This document shows positions 6,426 through 7,945 of a stretch of 7,945 nt of DNA, one piece after another. The DNA lies in contig DAHVFL010000210.1 of assembly GCA_027316975.1 (NCBI GenBank), forward strand, positions 1 to 7,945, read 5' to 3'. Position numbers and translations under genes: made by a program. The DNA comes from Chloroflexota bacterium. Its GTDB lineage: Bacteria > Chloroflexota > Ktedonobacteria > Ktedonobacterales > Ktedonobacteraceae. How positions within the stretch are numbered: position 1 is the first letter of the stretch; the number at the start of each line of letters is the position of its first letter. The notes beneath the pieces are model-generated. The model was not told the origin of the DNA and ran no database searches. It saw only the letters and a list, made by a program, of their open reading frames with translations.

Positions 6426-6617
6426 ATGAGTGAAGTAAAAGTAAATCCAGGAGATTCGTTTGAGCAGGCGCTCAAACGCTTTAACCGCAAAGTCCAGCAA
6501 GATGGAGTGCTTTCCGAAGCGCGTCGTCGCACGCACTACGAAAGCCCGCAGGCGCGCCGCAAGCGCAAAGCAGCAGCCCAGCGCCGCAAACAGCGCCGCA
6601 CCCGCCAGCCCGGCTAG
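6426..6617 (+). CDS. rpsU: 30S ribosomal protein bS21
   Basis: This 63-residue basic protein is the small-subunit protein bS21, which sits near the anti-Shine-Dalgarno region of 16S rRNA and aids initiation. The family pattern is clear: V-x-V-x-P-x-D-x-F-E-Q-A-L-K-R-F near the N-terminus, then EARRRTHYESP and an Arg/Lys-rich C-terminus (ARRKRKAAAQRRKQRR). The length is usual for the family. The GGTGG at 6412-6416, at the end of the zinc-ribbon gene, probably serves as the ribosome-binding site, so the two genes may be translationally coupled. I see no convincing intrinsic terminator in the 70 bp after its stop. Confidence 0.93.
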   Translation: MSEVKVNPGDSFEQALKRFNRKVQQDGVLSEARRRTHYESPQARRKRKAAAQRRKQRRTRQPG

Positions 6618-6689
6618 TCCAGCGTTGGCGCTTATCCATCGCGCAAGCCGGCGAAAAAAGCAAAGCGAAAAGGCTACTATCTCAAATCA

Positions 6690-6859
6690 TTAGAGGTTTT
6701 TCAGCCCTTCCTGAATGCCAGGGTCGTTGTGTGTGTGAACCCGCTTATCAGGGTCGTCCATTGCGCGGCGAGGGCCTGCGTTTCGGGGCTGGCCGGGTCG
6801 ATGCCTGCGGCAGTGAGACGTTGCAGTTCGGCGGTGAAGGCGCTCCACTGCTGCGTGGT
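6690..6859 (-). pseudogene. remnant of a MerR-family TipAS effector domain
   Basis: Two minus-strand frames together resemble the end of a TipAS-type antibiotic-recognition domain. The first frame reads QQWSAFTAELQRL, then AAGIDPASPETQALAAQW and a T-L-I-S-G-F-T segment. This is the family's W-x-x-L...G-x-D-P-x-S-x-x-A-Q-x-L-A-x-x-W...F-T pattern. The adjoining frame continues NDPGIQEGLKNL and a stop, matching the usual G-G-D-P-x-I-x-x-G-L-x-x-x-Y. The switch falls in a TGTGTGTGTG run at 6728-6737, a typical slippage site. No helix-turn-helix N-terminal half is present: the readable frame meets a stop just beyond 6859. It is a non-coding relic of a multidrug-responsive regulator, identified from memory of the motif. 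Confidence 0.55.
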
Positions 6860-6873
6860 GCTGTATTATCAAG

Positions 6874-7170
6874 GTGCGCCGCCTCAGCATCAGGCGTGGC
6901 ATCGTGGTAGGTATTCTAGGCAGTATTGCCGTGCATCCGCTCACCTGGTTTGTGGCGATGATGTTGGCTCTTCTCAATGGTTCACCTACCGTCGCTGGTG
7001 TGCTGATCTTTAATCCTCTGGTGGCCATAGGAAATAGCCTCGTGCTTTCTGTGTTTAGTCTGATCGAAGTCGGGGGCATCACTGTTGTGGTTGGGGGCAT
7101 TACTGGTGGAGTAATAGCTGGCTTGCAGCTTTGCTCCCATTGTCAAGAACGCTGGAGCGCAGTCCTCTAG
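6874..7170 (+). CDS. short polytopic membrane protein, possibly a fragment
   Basis: This is a 98-residue ORF from a GTG with about three hydrophobic segments: residues 9-34 (GIVVGILGSIAVHPLTWFVA...), about 41-63 (AGVLIFNPLVAIGNSLVL...) and about 66-84 (VGGITVVVGGITGGVIAGLQ). Arginines at the N-terminus (RRLSIRR) suggest it faces the cytoplasm. The codon choice looks like real coding sequence. I see no ribosome-binding site, and its beginning directly abuts the TipAS relic, so the true start may have been lost. The tail (LCSHCQERW) is unlike the rest and may follow a frameshift. I do not recognise the family. It could be an intact small gene or the leftover of a larger one. Confidence 0.4.
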   Translation: MRRLSIRRGIVVGILGSIAVHPLTWFVAMMLALLNGSPTVAGVLIFNPLVAIGNSLVLSVFSLIEVGGITVVVGGITGGVIAGLQLCSHCQERWSAVL

Positions 7171-7261
7171 CAACTGATGGCCAACCCTTTGGCACATGGC
7201 AATTGCAAAAAAAACCATATCCTGGTTGCTACGGTCACATTATGGTGTTAGTCACAGGAAT

Positions 7262-7354
7262 AAAAAAAGGAAGCCGAGCGGGGGGGTAAAGGGCATGGAT
7301 AGGATCAGTTGTGACTCAGCCGGGTCACAGCGAGATTGCAAGCTCGACTTCCTT
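7262..7354 (-). terminator. long-stem structure with U-tract, possible terminator of the rhomboid gene
   Basis: On the minus strand, AAGGAAGTCGAGC (7354-7342) pairs with GCTCGGCTTCCTT (7279-7267), including one G-U pair, and seven T residues follow (7268-7262). That is the form of an intrinsic terminator, but its loop is unusually long (about 62 nt). The loop contains another stem, TGTGAC/GTCACA (7310-7315 with 7324-7329). It could therefore be a structured 3' end or a small RNA rather than a plain terminator. It lies about 70 bp beyond the rhomboid stop codon. Confidence 0.45.
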
Positions 7355-7362
7355 ATATTCAG

Positions 7363-7378
7363 TGTACTTGTGAGTACA
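7363..7378. promoter_or_regulatory. 16-bp hairpin or operator-like palindrome
   Basis: TGTACT (7363-7368) and AGTACA (7373-7378) are exact inverted repeats around the four bases TGTG. It could be a small protein-binding site or a hairpin in the rhomboid mRNA 3' region. No gene nearby tells which. Confidence 0.3.
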
Positions 7379-7426
7379 ACAAGCAAGATGTGTATCAAGT
7401 CGTATCAGGACGACCTAATCTCCTGG

Positions 7427-7945
7427 TTATACCCGCCGCCTTCTCGATTTGGGAATAAGCAGGGCCGCCAGTATCATACCTGCTGCCAGGCCACCGAGGT
7501 GATCTATAAGGCCGATACCGGCGTTGGTGAAGCCGAAGACCAGGTTCAGGCCAAGCCAGAAGATCCAGTTCGTGATGGCTCCGTTGCCGTAGCTACCGAG
7601 AGCGCGGCGATTGACGAAGTAGAAGACGCCAAGCGCGCCGAAGACGCCGAAGATCGCGCCCGATGCCCCGGCTGCCAGGGAATTGGGATTGGCAAAGAAG
7701 TAGGTAGCAATTCCGCCAGCAATGCCCGAAAGCAGGTAGATCGCCAGGTAGCGCCACTTGCCATAGAAAACCTCGATGGCAGGTCCGATGAAGAACAGCG
7801 AGAGCATGTTCAAGCCGATATGCAGAATGTTGAAGTGCAAAAACATGGCAGTAAAGATGCGCCAGAAATCATTATGTCCCGGAATGGCGGAGCCTACTTG
7901 CGCTCCGAAATTATAGAGCACATTCTGGTCAATGCCGCTCAGGCC
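7427..7945 (-). CDS. rhomboid-family intramembrane serine protease (5' end outside the window)
   Basis: This is a multi-pass membrane protein that cleaves substrates within the lipid bilayer using a Ser-His dyad. The frame stays open to the window edge, so the first residues are missing; the visible 172 include an internal Val (GTG at 7921), not a true start. Motifs in order: FWRIFTAMFLH, then HIGLNML giving the oxyanion-hole H-x-x-x-N, the catalytic serine in AAGASGAIFG, and the catalytic histidine in DHLGGLAAG. At least five hydrophobic helices can be counted. The C-terminus is short and basic (PKSRRRRV), probably cytoplasmic. All catalytic residues are present, so it should be active. The substrate is unknown. 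The stop TAA at 7429-7427 is followed on the minus strand by a possible terminator structure. Confidence 0.93.
   Translation of the reverse strand, partial: GLSGIDQNVLYNFGAQVGSAIPGHNDFWRIFTAMFLHFNILHIGLNMLSLFFIGPAIEVFYGKWRYLAIYLLSGIAGGIATYFFANPNSLAAGASGAIFGVFGALGVFYFVNRRALGSYGNGAITNWIFWLGLNLVFGFTNAGIGLIDHLGGLAAGMILAALLIPKSRRRRV

Larger units (their letters stand above)
6618..7426. other. gene-poor, decayed stretch between bS21 and the rhomboid gene
   Basis: Over about 800 bp there is no full-length recognisable gene. The stretch contains a frameshifted TipAS-domain remnant, a short plus-strand membrane ORF abutting it, and a structured inverted repeat near 7262-7354, all listed separately. 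The bases 6618-6689 and 7171-7261 show nothing I can name apart from A-rich runs. The mixture suggests past insertion or deletion events. Confidence 0.6.

Noticed and set aside
6690..7100. Minus-strand ORF of 136 codons as an intact gene
   Set aside because: Only its last dozen residues resemble a protein family. The rest is out of frame with the TipAS relic or antisense to the membrane ORF.

Overview
The window looks like chromosomal DNA of a free-living bacterium with a moderate GC content (a little over 50% by eye). My best guess is the Chloroflexota, perhaps a Ktedonobacteria-like soil lineage. The guess rests on the mix of genes: a CGNR zinc-finger regulator, a stand-alone TIGR00300-type ornithine cyclodeaminase, a CxxC-x17-CxxC zinc-ribbon protein beside bS21, and palindromic CCGCAAGGG hairpins between genes. 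It is impression, not proof. No tRNA, rRNA, CRISPR array or intact transposon is visible.

Layout. On the left (1-1112, minus strand) a small one-helix membrane protein is followed by an EamA/DMT transporter that has lost its C-terminal helix. It runs into unrelated sequence at about base 90. A control region (1187-1333) separates this pair from a plus-strand ABATE/CGNR regulator (1354-1992). It holds two near-consensus sigma-70 promoters facing each other, overlaid by two copies of a 30-bp repeat with TAACC/GGTTA half-sites. The simplest reading is that the CGNR protein, or another repressor, controls itself and the transporter pair. The CGNR gene overlaps at its 3' end with a convergent aminoglycoside-nucleotidyltransferase-like gene (1962-2759).

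The centre (2869-5805) is all minus strand: an HD-domain phosphohydrolase, a two-part Cas4-like nuclease, and the ornithine cyclodeaminase, reading into the nucleotidyltransferase. The Cas4-like locus is the most unusual object here. Its first part has the N-terminal cysteine motif and ends in a membrane helix. Its second part begins with a membrane helix and carries the PD-(D/E)XK core and three C-terminal cysteines. The two parts are in the same frame and are separated by one TGA stop and three sense codons. A 30-bp perfect inverted repeat, each arm itself a hairpin, fills the gap between the HD gene and this locus.

On the right, a plus-strand pair encodes a double zinc-ribbon protein and ribosomal protein bS21, driven by an extended -10 promoter divergent from the HD gene's own extended -10 promoter. 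After bS21 comes about 800 bp of gene-poor, decayed sequence (6618-7426). It holds a frameshifted remnant of a TipAS-type effector domain, a short plus-strand membrane ORF and a structured inverted repeat with a U-tract on the minus strand. The window closes with the 3' part of a rhomboid protease gene on the minus strand, whose 5' end lies outside.
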